Origin: Phoronis australis
Taxonomy: Eukaryota > Phoronida > Phoronidae
DNA: 64,000 nucleotides
Reading direction: 5' to 3'
Assembly: GCA_002633005.1 (NCBI GenBank)
Contig: NMRA01000227.1
Location: 230,304-294,303, forward strand
Positions 25,701 through 39,600 of this stretch are shown here, one piece after another. How positions within the stretch are numbered: position 1 is the first letter of the stretch; every line of letters begins with the position of its first letter. Both the position numbers and the translations under genes were made by a program. The notes under the pieces were generated by a model. That model saw only the letters and a list, made by a program, of their open reading frames with translations. It was not told the origin of the DNA and made no database searches.

Positions 25701-28700
25701 CGTCATGGTATCCTAGATCCGCCACGGCAATGTAAAGAATTTTGTAATTATTGACCCCACGATCACCTATTTTCTCACTACCTGTGTCACGGAATGAGAG
25801 GAACGTGAAAGGTTTGAAATCAATTATTGTTTCAGAGCAAGACTACTAATGGAAAGCGACATTAGCCAATCATGTTTGGTTAAATTTTACGATATTTTAT
25901 TAACATGTAATTTGCTTTAGTGCAGTACAAATTTTTGTCAACACGAAAGTGATTATTTGAGTGAATTTTCCAAGTGAATAAGATAACCAATGGAAACCGA
26001 TGTGACCTAATAAAGTTTGGTTAAATTACATAGACGGATCGGGGGGGGGGGGGGGNTATTTCCCTTGACTTCAATGTTGTTGACTTGGACCCCCGTTTCG
26101 AAAAAATCATTGATCCGACCCCCTTTCAAAAAATCCTGGATCCGCCCCTGAATTATGATATTTTATTAACATGTAATTTGCTTAGTGCAGTGCAAATTTT
26201 TGTCAAAGTGAAAGGATTGTTTGAGTGAGTTTGCTAAGTTTTGAGCGTCATGCCAAGAATTGTAAGGTGACACTTGTCTCCCTTCAAAATCCAGCTGATG
26301 CCGGGTTGTTTGGCAACTGGCCCAATTATGTTGCACACCCAAGCAGAATGAGCAAAAATATGGCATTGAACGTTATACAAACGAGGTAGTAAAAGTCCCA
26401 TTTCTTGTCCCATTTTCAAAATTCAAAAACCTCATCACACGTACTTTTCACGAACTATTCAAATATGCTATTTAAAAATTTCACACCGAAAACTTAAAAA
26501 TAATGTTGTCACCTCCAACGTGTCGTATATGATGGGTATGATTTTCTGGAGAACGGTAACATCAGCAGCATGAGGCTATAACCGCAACAGTAAAACTGGT
26601 AGTGATGACGTGATTCCTATAAAAGAAAGTCTGTCTTGGACAAAAAATCTTTTAGGTTTTTGGGGGTGGATTTTGACACTCAGTTGGATATTATGACGCA
26701 TAAGAACTTCACTGCAAGAATAACTGAGATTAAGCTTTTATTAAAAAGTTGGAGTCGACGAAATTCAACGCCGTTTGGTAGAGTAACGGATTAGCCATTT
26801 CTAAACTTAATTTTTTTGTTGTCAAGTTTACCAAATCCACCAGTAAAAGTCTTGGATGAATTGAATACGATATTTTTAGATTTGTATGGTAAGCTCCTAA
26901 TGATAAAATTAAACGAACCACGGCCTGTTTAGGACTTGATCAAGGGAGACTTCAAATGATTAATATACTTAACATACTTTCAGCAAAGCTTTAAAACTCG
27001 CTATGGCCCGTAGATATCTAGAAAGCCCTGCGTCTAAAAGTGGTGAATTACTGTACTCACTCTACCCGTTCTTAAAAAAATTTTGCTTCATTTGGAGAAG
27101 ACTTTATTAAGTTAGCTCTAATTGATAATTCCTACTGGCACGAAGTATTTGGAAGTATGACATCTTTATACAAGAAAATAATTGTTGCAAGTAAGGAAAA
27201 CTTTTTGAATCAACCTTTGTGGTTTAATAGTTACTCGGCGATCGGAGGCACAAGTGTTTTTTATAAGCCTTGGTTTGTAAAAGGCTTAAGATTCATTAGA
27301 GATATGTATACCTCTGATGGTGATTTCGTTAGTTTGAACCATATGACTTATAAGATCGATGTAAAAACCAACTTTGTAGAATATATGGTGTTGTTTCCGT
27401 TCTATAAGAAGGTTTAAGAAGGTTTCAGAAAAGTGTGTTTCAAAGTAAATTTAAAAGTGTTTATGTCCACGCTCCTTGCATGCCTTTAGCAATCACTCAC
27501 TTACGGAAAGATTTGAATGGTTGTAGACATTTTTGTTCAGTCTTTAATGACGTTAAGAAACCTTCAGAGTGTAAATGGGAAATAGAGTTAGGAGATAGTT
27601 TAGATTGGAAGAAAATATACATGTACGCTTTGCCTTATGAAATTACAAAGGATCCCAACATTAGATGGTTCCAATTTATAATACTACACAGGATTATTGC
27701 AACAAATACCTTTTTAGTCAAAATCCGTGTTCGGGATTCTAATTCATGTTCCTTTTGTAGTAAAGCTCCAGAGACGCTGTGACACCGTTTTTGGGAATGT
27801 GGCATTGTACAAGATTTTTGGAATTCGGACAGCTAATGCAAAAGTGTCGCATTCAGCTTCCCAACAGTCTCTCTTACGATCGAGTTATTCTTGGACTTCA
27901 TACGAGACGCATGATTTTCTTTTTAACATTTTGCTTCTAATAGCCAAACAGAACATTTACAAGGAGAGATGTCACAAAAATATACCTTATTTTCACAGGT
28001 TCATTACATATACTTATGAGTACTACAATGCTGAAAAATTAATTGCATACAAAAACTTTGTATATGACAGCTTCTCTGCGAAATGGGAAAATTTCGTTGT
28101 TCACGTTAACTGCATGTAGAAGTTATTTACTTTAATCGAGATACGAGAATGGTCTTTCCTGAGGTGTGCATACGTGAATGAATGCATGTACTTATTTGTT
28201 TGTTTGTTTTTGTGCTGTTTTATAAATGATAATAAATTCTGAAAAAAAATATTCAAATATGCTATTTAAAAATTTCACAACGAAAACTTAAAAATAATAT
28301 TGTCGCCACCAACGTGCCGTATAAATGATGGGTGTGATTTTCTAGAGAACGATGACATCAGCAGCATGAAGCTGGAACCGCAACAGCATGCTGTCTTTGA
28401 TCAATACCGCCGAGGTGAACACGTCCAGTTGCCAAATCTCGACCGGTGACCTGTGTCAACATATATTATTTTCATGGCGGTGATGTTTTCATACGACCGT
28501 TCTGAAACTTTCTTCGCCTAAGAATTCAACATCCACATGCATCAAAATGCAATGATTACCAGTTACACTACACAACATTGATGTTATTGTAATGAAAATA
28601 CTTTCAATAATGCCGACATCTACATTTAGGCCATGGAGACTTTGTGCCTAGAAGTGGCAAACGACAAGGCTGTGTGGATTTATTGAACGTGGTACAGAAT

Positions 28701-29327
28701 CGGGTGAAGCCTAGAGTACACGTCTTTGGACACATGCATGAAGGTTAGACCACGTTATATGTATGGCTCACGTACGCTAGCGGTTAAGACGCACACCCAA
28801 AATAACGTTTGGATACTGACGAAATGGTTTCATGTCAGCCGTGCCAAAGATTTTCTGAGGCCAAGTTGAGCTGGCCAATCATTACCGATTCGGAACAGTT
28901 TCAACATTATAACTTGGCTTTCTATATTCTAGACATTTTAATCGGGTTTATGGCTCCTGAAATTCTCGAAAGTACGCTTAGCACTGGCTTTGAAATTTAA
29001 TGATAATTTCAGTCCTATTACTATTGGTATAGTCGGCGAGTGTCGTTTTCTCTGTTCACTAGTGCCTGATTGTGAGATTTAGGGCACATGCCATCAATAG
29101 ACTTATGATCGACTTTTTATCATACATCATTGTTCACGTCACCTGCTTCACATCGATTGTTATATTTTCCAGGTCATGGCATTACAACAGACGGCAACAT
29201 TACCTTCATCAATGGCAGTACCATGAACGAACACAAACAACCTGTCAACCCGCCCATAATATTTGATTTGCCACTGCCACCTGGTGTCAGAAAAGATGAA
29301 CATACAGTTAATTGTCATCAACAATAG
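19726..29327 (+). CDS. metallophosphoesterase, MPPED1/MPPED2 family, copy B (five coding exons, 311 aa)
   Basis: Paralogue of copy A in the opposite orientation. Coding exons: 19726-20002, 21043-21316, 22995-23110, 28630-28743, 29173-29327 (stop TAG 29325-29327). Splice phases 1,2,1,1 match copy A exactly, and the third exon is 116 nt in both. Metal ligands: SDTH (Asp53, His55), FGGD (Asp75), GNHE (Asn106, His107), THAPP (His218) and FGHMHEG (His257, His259). GNHE instead of GNHD is a mild change seen in this family. The N-terminus differs fully from copy A. The ATG at 19726 lies two bases after an acceptor-like site, so a further upstream exon could exist. The C-terminal NPPIIFDLPLPPG block is shared. 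The 5.5-kb third intron contains a LINE. No sign of decay. Confidence 0.92.
21690..22055. mobile_element. inverted-repeat element with GCGGATCC-type ends
   Basis: The left end is GGAAGCGGATCCAGG and the right end is near the complement of CTTAGGCGGACCCAGATTCAGG. The same end type recurs at 25.42-25.73, 26.03-26.15 and 62.75-62.99 kb, which suggests one MITE family. In an intron of MPPED copy B, no coding. Confidence 0.45.
23510..23645. repeat. diverged copy of the ATATCTCGCGAAGTCTTG repeat
   Basis: Contains GATATCTCGCGAAGTCTTG then TCAGCGAGGTTCTCG. It matches the elements at 62156-62284 and 63015-63133, which carry inverted ends. This copy has lost clear ends. Confidence 0.5.
25420..25735. 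mobile_element. MITE with GGCGGAT...ATCCGCC ends
   Basis: Begins TAGGCGGATTTATGGGGG and ends CCTAGATCCGCCACGG. Homopolymer C and G runs lie inside. Related in its ends to the elements at 26.03 and 62.75 kb. No coding capacity. Confidence 0.5.
25839..26235. repeat. diverged direct duplication around a second GGATC-ended MITE, with an n at 26056
   Basis: The words TTAACATGTAATTTGC and GCAAATTTTTGTCAA occur near 25900-25945 and again near 26166-26205, about 10 percent diverged. Between them is a short element beginning AGACGGATCGGGGG, which runs into a poly-G tract with an unread base at 26056, and ending GGATCCGCCCC. Confidence 0.5.
26457..26590. repeat. left long direct repeat flanking a LINE
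   Basis: 134 bp from ATTCAAATATGCTATTTAAA to AACCGCAACAG. It recurs at 28251-28386 immediately after the LINE A-tail, with about 12-13 differences, mostly A/G transitions, and a 2-bp indel. Confidence 0.85.
26591..28250 (+). mobile_element. 5'-truncated non-LTR retrotransposon (LINE), inactive
   Basis: Pieces of the 3' part of a LINE ORF2 appear in order but in shifting frames. First comes FLGVDFDTQL and a WSRRNSTPFGRV-type segment near 26650-26790. A WFNSYSAIGG/WFVKGLRFIRDMY block follows (27157-27417). Next is a region ending RVRDSNSCSFCSK with the C-x2-C of the zf-RVT-like zinc knuckle (27435-27782). The last part is a lysine/tyrosine-rich C-terminus (27727-28119). The end is AATAAA near 28231 and an A-run at 28242-28249. 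The reverse transcriptase active-site part is missing, and stops and frameshifts show it is dead. It lies in the third intron of MPPED copy B, same strand. Confidence 0.8.
28251..28386. repeat. right long direct repeat flanking the LINE
   Basis: 136-bp partner of 26457-26590, starting directly after the A-tail. Either an unusually long target-site duplication or a pre-existing tandem repeat that took the insertion. Confidence 0.85.
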
Positions 29328-30659
29328 TATTCTTGAGGAGGGTAGCCTAAATATTTAGTCACTTTTTAAAACAGGAACAATACTAGCCAAAGGCTACTAT
29401 AAAAAGCGAATAATTTAAATAAGCACTCATTTCTAATGCAAGAGACTTTCTTTATTTGTTATAAACACTGGTATCAGTGTTACTAAGTTAAGAATGTTTT
29501 TCCCTTAGTTCTACAAATACTGGGCATTTACTATTAGTGGTGGAAGTATTGTAGAAATACAGTGCAAGTCTAACACAATTTTATGACAATATTTATAAAT
29601 AATTTGCAATACTATTCCTTTATATTCTTGGCAATTATTTTATCATTCAATATTTATATCTTTTGATCCAACCTTTCTGTGCAGGCGATATTAAAGTTCT
29701 ATAGAACAAGTTTTGCCTCATAGCATTAATGCTTGAATCAGATCACTGCATTGTCATTTCCTATACTGTAATCTCCGTTTTCAACTTTATATTGAATTAT
29801 AATGCAACTTCTAGATAAAGGATGCAAGGCACTGGTTTGTTTTAGTCTATACATTAAGTAATAGGTTGGAGCTTGTCCCAAATTCTGGATAATAATTATT
29901 AGAAAGAGCAAAGTTACCTCCCCTGTGGATTGGGAACGCATTGTCCAAATATGATGAATGCCAAAATCGCTGTTGTCCCAAATTCCACGATGAGGAAAAC
30001 TCAATTTTCTCGAGACTGTCCTAAATTGGAGAATTTTAAGCAAGGCACTGGCTAGTTTTAGTCTATAGAAATAATGGCAGTCATCATATAGATCCATTCT
30101 AAAATTAAAATTGTTTTAGAGTTCCGCATGAATAATATTTATTGATAATTACAAGTTGTAGGAAGTGCTGATATGTACAACATATTAACACCAAACAGCA
30201 CAAGCAACTGCTTTATATAAAACAAATAAATATGTACACTATTATATACACAAATCCATAAATATATTATGTATAAGTAGAAAATTGATAAAACAAAACT
30301 TTATTTGTCAATTCAGCAACGTAGAATTAGTTGAAACGATGTCAAATTAAGTGATAAATTAGTTTTTAAGAATTTTATAAATAATCTCAAATCTTGTTCC
30401 TGTAGAATTATTAAGGCACAATAAATGAATAACATTTAGTAAATTATGACAATTTCCTGACCACTTGGTGCAATTAGCTCATTATATGAAGTTTATACCA
30501 CCATGAATCTTGACATAGCAGTAACATTTAGTTATCACATCTACATATGTTGAGTAGAAATTAAAATGTCAACACAACGAAAGACTGCATAGAAGACAGT
30601 AGATGTGTGCCTCGAAGACAGCCAGCAGGTTAAACAGTTCTTGAGGGTCCTTGTCTTCT
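29328..30659. other. tail-to-tail spacer between MPPED copy B and RPGR
   Basis: Holds the two 3' UTRs. Possible RPGR polyadenylation signals on the - strand (TTTATT on +) lie near 30138 and 30300. A short sentence beginning ACTGGTTTGTTTTAGTCTAT (29830) is echoed at about 30048. No gene recognised. Confidence 0.5.
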
Positions 30660-33600
30660 CTATAATATGTTACATGTCCGAGACTGAAAGAAAACAATAC
30701 AATATTTAAGCAGATGGTTTTGCAACAACAAAAACAGAGTACTAAAAGTCAGATTCATCAATAATATATTTGCTAATGTTCTAACCCATTAGAGCACATG
30801 TTCTAAGAAAAGCATATGTTCCACCATGTCCATTTAAACTGTTTGCCTATCAGAGGTTGAAGTTAGAAGAACCAAGTGTATTCAGCTCCATGTAGGCAGT
30901 AGTCACCAAGTGGGTCCAGATGACATCAAAATGTGGGCAGGACATAATGTGCAAATGGAACTGGGTCATAGAAACTCATTGAGAATGTAGTGAACAAGTA
31001 GTCATAGTCTGATGGTGATTAATTATAAGGAGTACTCAAACAGTACATCAACCAAGCAAGCGATCGATCCATTTAGAAAGTCACTTGGTTCTCAGTATTT
31101 ATTGAATGAAAGTGGATATCAGAGGCCAGTTGCACGAGACAAGGTACATGTCCGTGAAACTGAAGTAAAATCACATCCATGTTATGCATGTCCATGTCTC
31201 GAAATACAAGCTAGTGAAAGCAAATCCTCCTAATGTGTGGCCACATCTTGAGATACATGCTTGTGAAAGCAGATCCTCCTAATGTGTGGCCACATCTTGA
31301 GATACATGCTTGTGAAAGCAGATCCTCCTAATGTGTGGCCACGTCTTGAGATACATGCTTGTGAAAGCAGATCCTCCTAATGTGTGGCCACATCTTGAGA
31401 TACATGCTTGTGAAAGCAGATACTCCTAATGTGTGGCCACATCTTGAGATACATGCTTGTGAAAGCAGATCCGCCTAATGTGTGGCCACATCTTGAGATA
31501 CATGCTTGTGAAAGCAGATCCTCCTAATGTTTGACCACATCTTGAGATACATGCTTGTGAAAGCAGATCCTCCTAATGTTTGACCGTACCTCACCAATAC
31601 TTGAATGACATTCTCACCAAGCTTTCAACAAAGTAACCTCATGCAATATATCCCCTCATGCAATGTATCCCAAAACAATGCTCTCTATTCACAAGACCAA
31701 CAAAATTTGCATTTCATTTGAGAATTATGTGAATTGAAAGTTCCATTTTCAGAGCCTTAAACTTCTAATTAGGGTGCTGCAAAATTTCTCCTGATGCGAC
31801 TTTGAAAAAAATGGAGCATAATTAGAAATGGGTGTCAAAACACTCAAATTTTGCCAAGGCACAAAATAATCAAACATAGAGGTATTTCTGGTAAGGTTCT
31901 GACATGTAACATTTGGTGTTTCACACAAGACAAGTTTTGTACACTCGGGTGTTGTTAACACTTTGGCTTAAAACACAAGGAAAATACCAAGAGCATACCT
32001 CAGCAGATGTCTTGAATTTAACTGTCTTCAAATGGATAAAGTAAAAGTATTTGATAATTATCTCCCTTGAAACAGTAAATCAGATTTCATGTCAGCTATA
32101 TAGCACACATCCAATGACACACTCCCCCCTGCGATGTCTGACAAGTCCCATGGCACTGGGGAAGCCCGGGGCCACAAACTTCAATAGCGATGATACACAA
32201 CCATTTTGTACAAAAGTGAAATTGCCAACTAGGGGTGATAAGAATTTCTGATCTCCCATGATGGTCCAATTTTTGACACCTGCTACAGGAAGGTACACGC
32301 CCAGAGGGGTCCATGTTCATCGATCTCAGAATAGTATGAAATGCCTGTTCTCTTACAATACGATGACCTCTAGAATTCATTACACTAAACAAATGACATG
32401 TTCACTTCATTCAGGAATTTTAGTATTTAAAAGTACTAGGGTTCAGTATCAATGTTTGAAATTTTTTATGATACTGATACTGATACCACATATTTGGTGC
32501 CGATACCAAGTACAAGGTGAAAATAAACTTGGGATATGCTTGGTACTATGTCTGTACATTTTGTTTTGGTATCCGGGAACTAGTGCCCAACCTATTAAAA
32601 CCAGGAAAGCACATATACAAGAGATAGCTTCTTGTGTCTAGAAATGTAACTCATACAAGAAACAGTCACTTGTGTCTAGAACTGTAACACATACAAGAAA
32701 CAGTCACTTGTGTCTAGAAATGTAACTCATACAAGAAACAGTCACTTGTGTCTAGAAGTGTAACACATACAAGAAACAGTCACTTGTGTCTAGAAGTGTA
32801 ACACATACAAGAAACAGTCACTTGTGTCTAGAAGTGTAACACATACAAGAAACAGTCACTTGTGTCTAGAAGTGTAACACATACAAGAAACAGTCACTTG
32901 TGTCTAGAAGTGAAGCATAGCAGCACAGTCGTGTGACACATGAACAAAATATCTGTTGAAATAACTCACTATTTCAGATTTAGGAATATGGGCCTATATA
33001 CGCATATATATGGTACAGCTCATACCATCTGGTGGAGCTTTAGTCTGGGACTGACGGCATCAGACAAGTTAAAGGCATCTATTTATAGAACACATTGCTA
33101 GTAAGCTGCCGATTTTATGAATGTTTTAAGAAATACAGCATCCTTCATTCAACAAGCAATGGCAATTAGGAGCGAAATTATGAGTATTTTCTGAATTAGC
33201 GAGTCAGATTATACTGTTTGAATATTATTTTTTTGAACTGTGGGCCAATGGTTCTATCAGTTTTGAAATAAACGTTTTGTTTGTCTGTTTTGTTTGTTAA
33301 GCTGCCATCCTGGTTTAAAAAGGTTTGTTTTTCAGGTATACAACTTCCAAAAACAGAATTTTAATGTAAATCCTGAGTAATTGAATACTAAAAACTGCAT
33401 TTTTAAGAACAAAACACAGAACATTAACGTAAATTGCACAGCAAGATAACATATCAACTGCTCTGAGATACCTTGTACATAATATGCCGCTGAGCCGAAC
33501 GTGGTCTAAGAGATCGTGCTCTTGTTGGCAAAAAGAACTAAAGTAAGCAGAAAAATAACACACAGAAAACATCAAAATTTACATCATGCGCCAAGTTTAA

Positions 33601-36600
33601 GGCAAACAATAACACTGGAGTGTCATTATTTAAAGTCATAAAATACTATGACGTCATGGCATTCAGGCACTGTTATAACTTTACATGTGTCTTGACATGA
33701 TTGGTTAGAATATTCCAACTTGTGTGTAGGGGCCTATTTTAAAAGGGGGATATATGCCTCAGCTTGCCAGGTAAGTCTATTGTTTACTGTATTAAAGCAA
33801 CTTGGCTACATTTTTTAAAATCCCAGTATATGTTTTGAAATTGCCCGAGAAATATACTCCAAAGGCATGTTTGCTGTATTTGTGACATTCTGAATATCAA
33901 TTTGACTTGCTGTACAACTCCAGAAGTGCAGAGCCAGTACTGTATAAACTTGCTACACCATTTTAAAACTGAAAATAGTTTCAGAATAAAAATAAACAAC
34001 AATTAATAAGGAGAATACACAAACACCTCACCTTCTAACTGACCTCCACTAACTGACCTCCACTAACTGACCTCCACTAACTAAGTTCAACATTACCACT
34101 TGTAAACTGTACTCACCTTTTTGGGAGGGGGATCTTTTCCATCTTTTTTATCCTTTTTATCATCTTCGCCCTTCTTCTTTTCAGTTTTGGCATTTTTTTC
34201 TTCCTCATCTTCATCTTCCTCATCTTCATCCTGATTGAAGAAGACAACATTACAGTTCACAGCACCTCCAACTGAACATTACAGTTCACAGAACCTCCAA
34301 CTTAACATTACAGTTCACAGCACCTCCAACTTAACATTACAGTTCACAGCACCTCCAACTTAACATTACAGTTCACAGCACCTCCAACTTAACACCACAG
34401 TTCACAGCACATACCCACCACTAGAGCCGTGTGCTTTCACAACAAAATATCACATACAGAGACCAGACAGAATACAATAAGAATGAGGTAAACTATATCA
34501 ACTTCAAGACACATATCAACATGAAAGAAACAGCAACGTGTTTATATAGCAAATGCCAAGTATGAACGTTTGACTGTATATACTGCACATACTGACTGAG
34601 TATAAACGCTTGACTGTATCTACTACACATACTGACTGAGTATGAACGTTTGACTGTATCTATTGCACATACTGACTGAGTATGAACGTTCGATTATATC
34701 TACTGCACATACTGACTGAGTATGAACGTTTGACTGTATCTATCGCACATACTGACTGAGTATAAACGTTTGACTGTATGTACTGCACATACTGACTGAG
34801 TATGAGCGTTTGACTGTATCTATTGCACATACTGACTGAGTATAAACGTTTGACTGTATCTACTGCACATATTGACTGAGTATGAACGTTTGACTGCATC
34901 TATTGCAATACTGACTGAGTGTCAATGTCTGACTGTACGTCCACATACTGACCAATGCGTCAATTATTCAGACATGTCAAAACGTCCTCTTTCACTTACC
35001 TCTTCTTCATCTTCATCCTTCTTCCCCTTCTTCTTTTTGTCTTTCTTTTTGCTTTTTGAGTCTGAAATATGTCATTATCAGATGGGTGCTCCCAATATGT
35101 TAACAAAAACAATGACATGATGGTTATGAAAGGAGATTCCATGCTTCTGCTACGGAATGTAAAAGATGTTGTTCAATGGAGAGAAAGCTCTTTTAGGCTG
35201 ATGTTACACAGAGTACACCACAAGAGTCTGTTCAGTTGTCAATGTAGTATATTGACTGACCAATAGAGGTCGTATGTGTGGGTAGAAAGGAGTAAGGGAA
35301 AACAAAGCAAAGTACCTCGATTCCATCCAAAAACGAGAGGATAGCATCACCTCACCAAAAGATGCCTATATTCCAAACTTTCTGAAAATCTGTTGAGGAC
35401 CTTTGAAGATACAGAGGTAAACCTAAAAAACTAAAATTGCCACTGTGGGGCACATTGGTAGTCAGATCCGTCCGAAAGTTGTTGTCATTCGTTGTGAACA
35501 TAATATAAATACACTTGCTAAATTTAGCAAAGATCCTGCAAACGGTTTAAGAGAAACATCCATGGGCGCAATAAATGCCACTAGGAGGCGCCACAGTAGT
35601 AGAAGTCTGAAAGTCATTGTCATCCATTGTCAACATCATATAAATACACTTGCTAAATTTAGTAAAGATCCTGCCAACGGTTTAGGAGATACAGCCATAG
35701 GCGCAAAAAAAAACTGCCACTAGGAGGTGCCACAGTAGTCAAAATCTTCGGAAAATCATCGTCAGCTGTCCTCTTTATAGTAAGAACACACATGCTAATT
35801 TTCACAATCAACCTTAGAGCGGTTTGGTTGATAGAGGGGTGGACGCCAAAAACAGACTCTAAAACAGCAAAAATGGCCACCAGGTGGCGAAAACTTCATC
35901 GAATCCATCCGAAAACAAAAAGACAGCGTCATCTCACTAATAGATGCCTCTATGCCAAATTTTATGAAAATACGTTAAGGACCTTTGAAGATATAGATGT
36001 AAGCATAAAAAACTACAATTGCCACTACGGGGCACACCGGTAGTCCCATCCATGAAAGGAACATATTTCACGAACGTATGTCAAAGGGTTTAGGAGATAG
36101 AGCAGTGGACACCGGACGGCGGACGAACGAACACCGGATGGACGGACGCCGGACGGACTGAGATGACGGCATAATGCATCCCCATAAAAATATGTGGGCG
36201 CATAAAAACTGCTAATTCCTACTGTTTAAGTTAACATTTTAAGCCCAAATTAAAAAAAATCAAAAATCCAACCACAACACAATACCTTCATCGTCCTCAT
36301 CATCTTTGCTTTTCTTCTTATTATCATTCTTATTTTTAGACTTTTTCTTCTTATCCTCTTCTTCCTATTTAAGAAGACAACAAGATACAACACAACTGAA
36401 AGACATCCTGTGGAAAGGAAGTACAATACAGTATAAGACAAATTAATGTAATCCCACAAAATATCGTTTTCCTGCCAGGATGGCCAATGCCGTCCACAGG
36501 AAAAATTACTGGTAATAACTATTAGGGAGGTAGTTGCAGGTTGCATGAAACAGTCACAAATAGGGACTCAACTAAGTTCCCTAAATCTACTGAACATTGT

Positions 36601-39600
36601 TCGACTTGTGGAAACACCGATTGCCCTTTCTTTTATTGTTTTAGATTCATTACCAAGTCAACTTTTGACTTTGATACAAATCGACAGTGAATTCTATCGA
36701 AAAGAATGAGGGATCTTTTCATGCAACACCCCCAGGTTAAGGAGCGAGTCCCTATTTATTTTCAATGAATTCTGGGCTTAGTTTTTGGTAATATTATTAG
36801 AAAATGTCATTAAGGGGAGCTTGTAATGGAGATGAAATGACAGAAAACATTGCATTTGTAAGTCCATAAAGACACAAATACTTAGAGACCTTAGTTGCGT
36901 CCCTATTTGGGACTGTTTCATGCAGCATAGAATTCCAACGACAGAATGGCTTAGCCACCATACTAACTTTCCTGTTAACTACCCTTCATTCTCACACTTG
37001 AGACACTACTCTGATGATGAATTTGGCTTCCAGCCATCATGATGTGACACTCCAGCCATCATGATGTGACACTCCCATAGTTCTGTCTGAATACTTTTGG
37101 ATTGTACTGTAGTTGTTTATCATTACTCCTGTGCATTTTATGTCTTCTCTCCGTCAAATCTGCCTGACTTCACTGAGTATGCTGGTGCTTCAAAGTTGCA
37201 ATACTTTGTAATGGTAACCCCACAAAGAGGTAGATTGTCCAACAACATTGTAATGACTCAGGTGAATGTGTTCATTACCTTGTGACAATTCAGATGGTAG
37301 CTATTGGCAAGATGGGGGGGGCATGTGCCACTACTTCTAAAAGAACCAATCAGCACTCAGATCACAACAGTCAGTTGAAGGGACTAATCACATCTTATAG
37401 TAGTAAATGTAGTACATTTGGCTATTCAATGACGTTATATCATCATGTGGCCAAAACAGTATCATATCGGTTACAGAGTTTCCTAAGCATCTTTTTGGCC
37501 GCGCCACTCATAACCTTGCCCTAATAGAGCGCCATACACCTAATCCTGACAGGAATGCTTTACCGCTACGCAAAAAATCACAAGTAACATTGAATATGCA
37601 ATACACATGGCTACTGTCGATACTTTGAATGGGAAAACCAATTTATTTAAAATCGGATTTTGAAATTTTCCCCTTGTTAAACATAACCACTTTGTCACCT
37701 TCATTTCTCCATTGTTGACTGACATTCAGTATTGCATGGTTATTGACTGCAATTTGGTACTGCATGGTTATTGACGGACATTTGGTACTGCATGGTTATT
37801 GACTGTCATTCAGTACTGCATGGTTATTGACTGCAATTTGGTACTGCATGGTTATTGACTGACATTTGGTACTGCATGGTTATTAACTGACATTTGGTAC
37901 TGCATGGTTATTGAATGTCATTCAGTACTGGATGGTTATTGACTGACATTTGGTACTGCATGGTTATTGACTGTAATTTGGTACTGCATGGTTATTGACT
38001 GTAATTTGGTACTGCATGGTTATTGACTGACATTTGGTACTGCATGGTTATTGACTGACATTTGGTACTGCATGGTTATTGACTGTCATTTGGTACTGCA
38101 TGGTTATTGACTGACATTTGGCACTGCATAGTTATCAGATAATGCATAGCAACTGATTACAGCCGGAAACCAAGTAGCGAATTTGACATTACTTTTCTAG
38201 AATGTTGAACAATGAGATAGGTGGAGAAAAGTATATTATTTTGTGTCCACATTTACAAAAGAGGACGTACAACAATGTGAATTAAATTGCATGAAATATT
38301 CAATAGTTTAATGAACCAAAGACCGGTTTAGTTATCTCAGAAGTCGTCTACATGAAATGGATGAATAAAATGTCTGCTATGCTGGCTAACGTCGATCCAA
38401 CTGATTTACGTTGAGTAAGAATATTTGACAGAAGTTTCATTATAAGCTCAACTTAGTTCATCAAGTCTAAACAGGTTCAAATATTTTTCATAGTATGTAT
38501 GTGCCTAGAGCCAAAGAATTCAATTCTAACGAGTAGTCTGAAGCCCTGTGTGTCCGCTTCCTTACGCAACTCTTCATAACACTGAGATCACACAACGACA
38601 CTTCATTGTGGCGTTGGGCTCCACATACCCTTGTGCCATTCACCGCCACACTCATTTCAAAAGCCGAGGAAACACCGAGTTAAACGTTAACAGGTTGTGA
38701 GTTCAACAGTTTCAGCACGCAAATTGCCATCAAAACTGAATTACGGACGAGTCCACCCGAGAGCCGTCACTAGGTGATTCTAAGGATGATTCATAGACAA
38801 CGGCCCAGTAGACTGCCACCACCTCCCAATCTCAAGTAATTAAATACATCGGTGGCAGCAACAGCAATTTGCGAGCCTCGTGTAAAGCAGAAATAGGTAA
38901 CAATGAATGATGACTCACTTTAAATTTGGTCACCAGAAATAATCAGCGCATAAGGGTCAATGATTCACAGATTGCATAACATAGGCTGCTTGTAGATGTT
39001 TAACCCCTCACACTGACATAGAACATGTTTGAAATAGAGTCAGTAAAATCTAACTGATTATTGCATTCATATTAATTAGACAGATACTGCAAACCTGATT
39101 AAATAAAAATGTACACGTGATAGGGCTGCAGTATGACAAATGATTTACCTCCTCATCTTCATCTTCCTCTTCTTCTTCTTCTTCCTCTTCATCATCATCT
39201 ACCACAGCTTTCTTACTGCGACCAAACATGGATACAGAAGATTTCTTGTTGGCATTTTTATTTTCGTTCTTCTTCCCTAGATATTAATTTGATCACTTTA
39301 CATCACTCATAGGAAGAGTTTTGTAGTACTTTCTTACATGACTGATAAAGTTTCAATAAATATTTCTTTTGAAATATGATTCATACATAACAGAATAGAC
39401 AACAAACACCACACTACTGACAGCAATCAAATAAACAGAATAGACAACAAACACCACATTACTGACAACAATCAAATAAACAGAATAGACAACAAACACC
39501 ACACTACTGACAACAATCAAATAAACAGCGTATTTGCTTTTTTCCTAATCCCTTATTTTTTCGTCAAAAATCCAAAAAAACAATAATGAAATAGGTAACT

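Noticed and set aside
34660-34899. 79-codon reverse-strand repetitive frame
   Set aside because: Product of the 40-bp minisatellite, with no splice sites or family match.
31205-38145. Possible CRISPR arrays from regular direct repeats
   Set aside because: Units are head-to-tail without unique spacers, vary in sequence and lie in animal introns.
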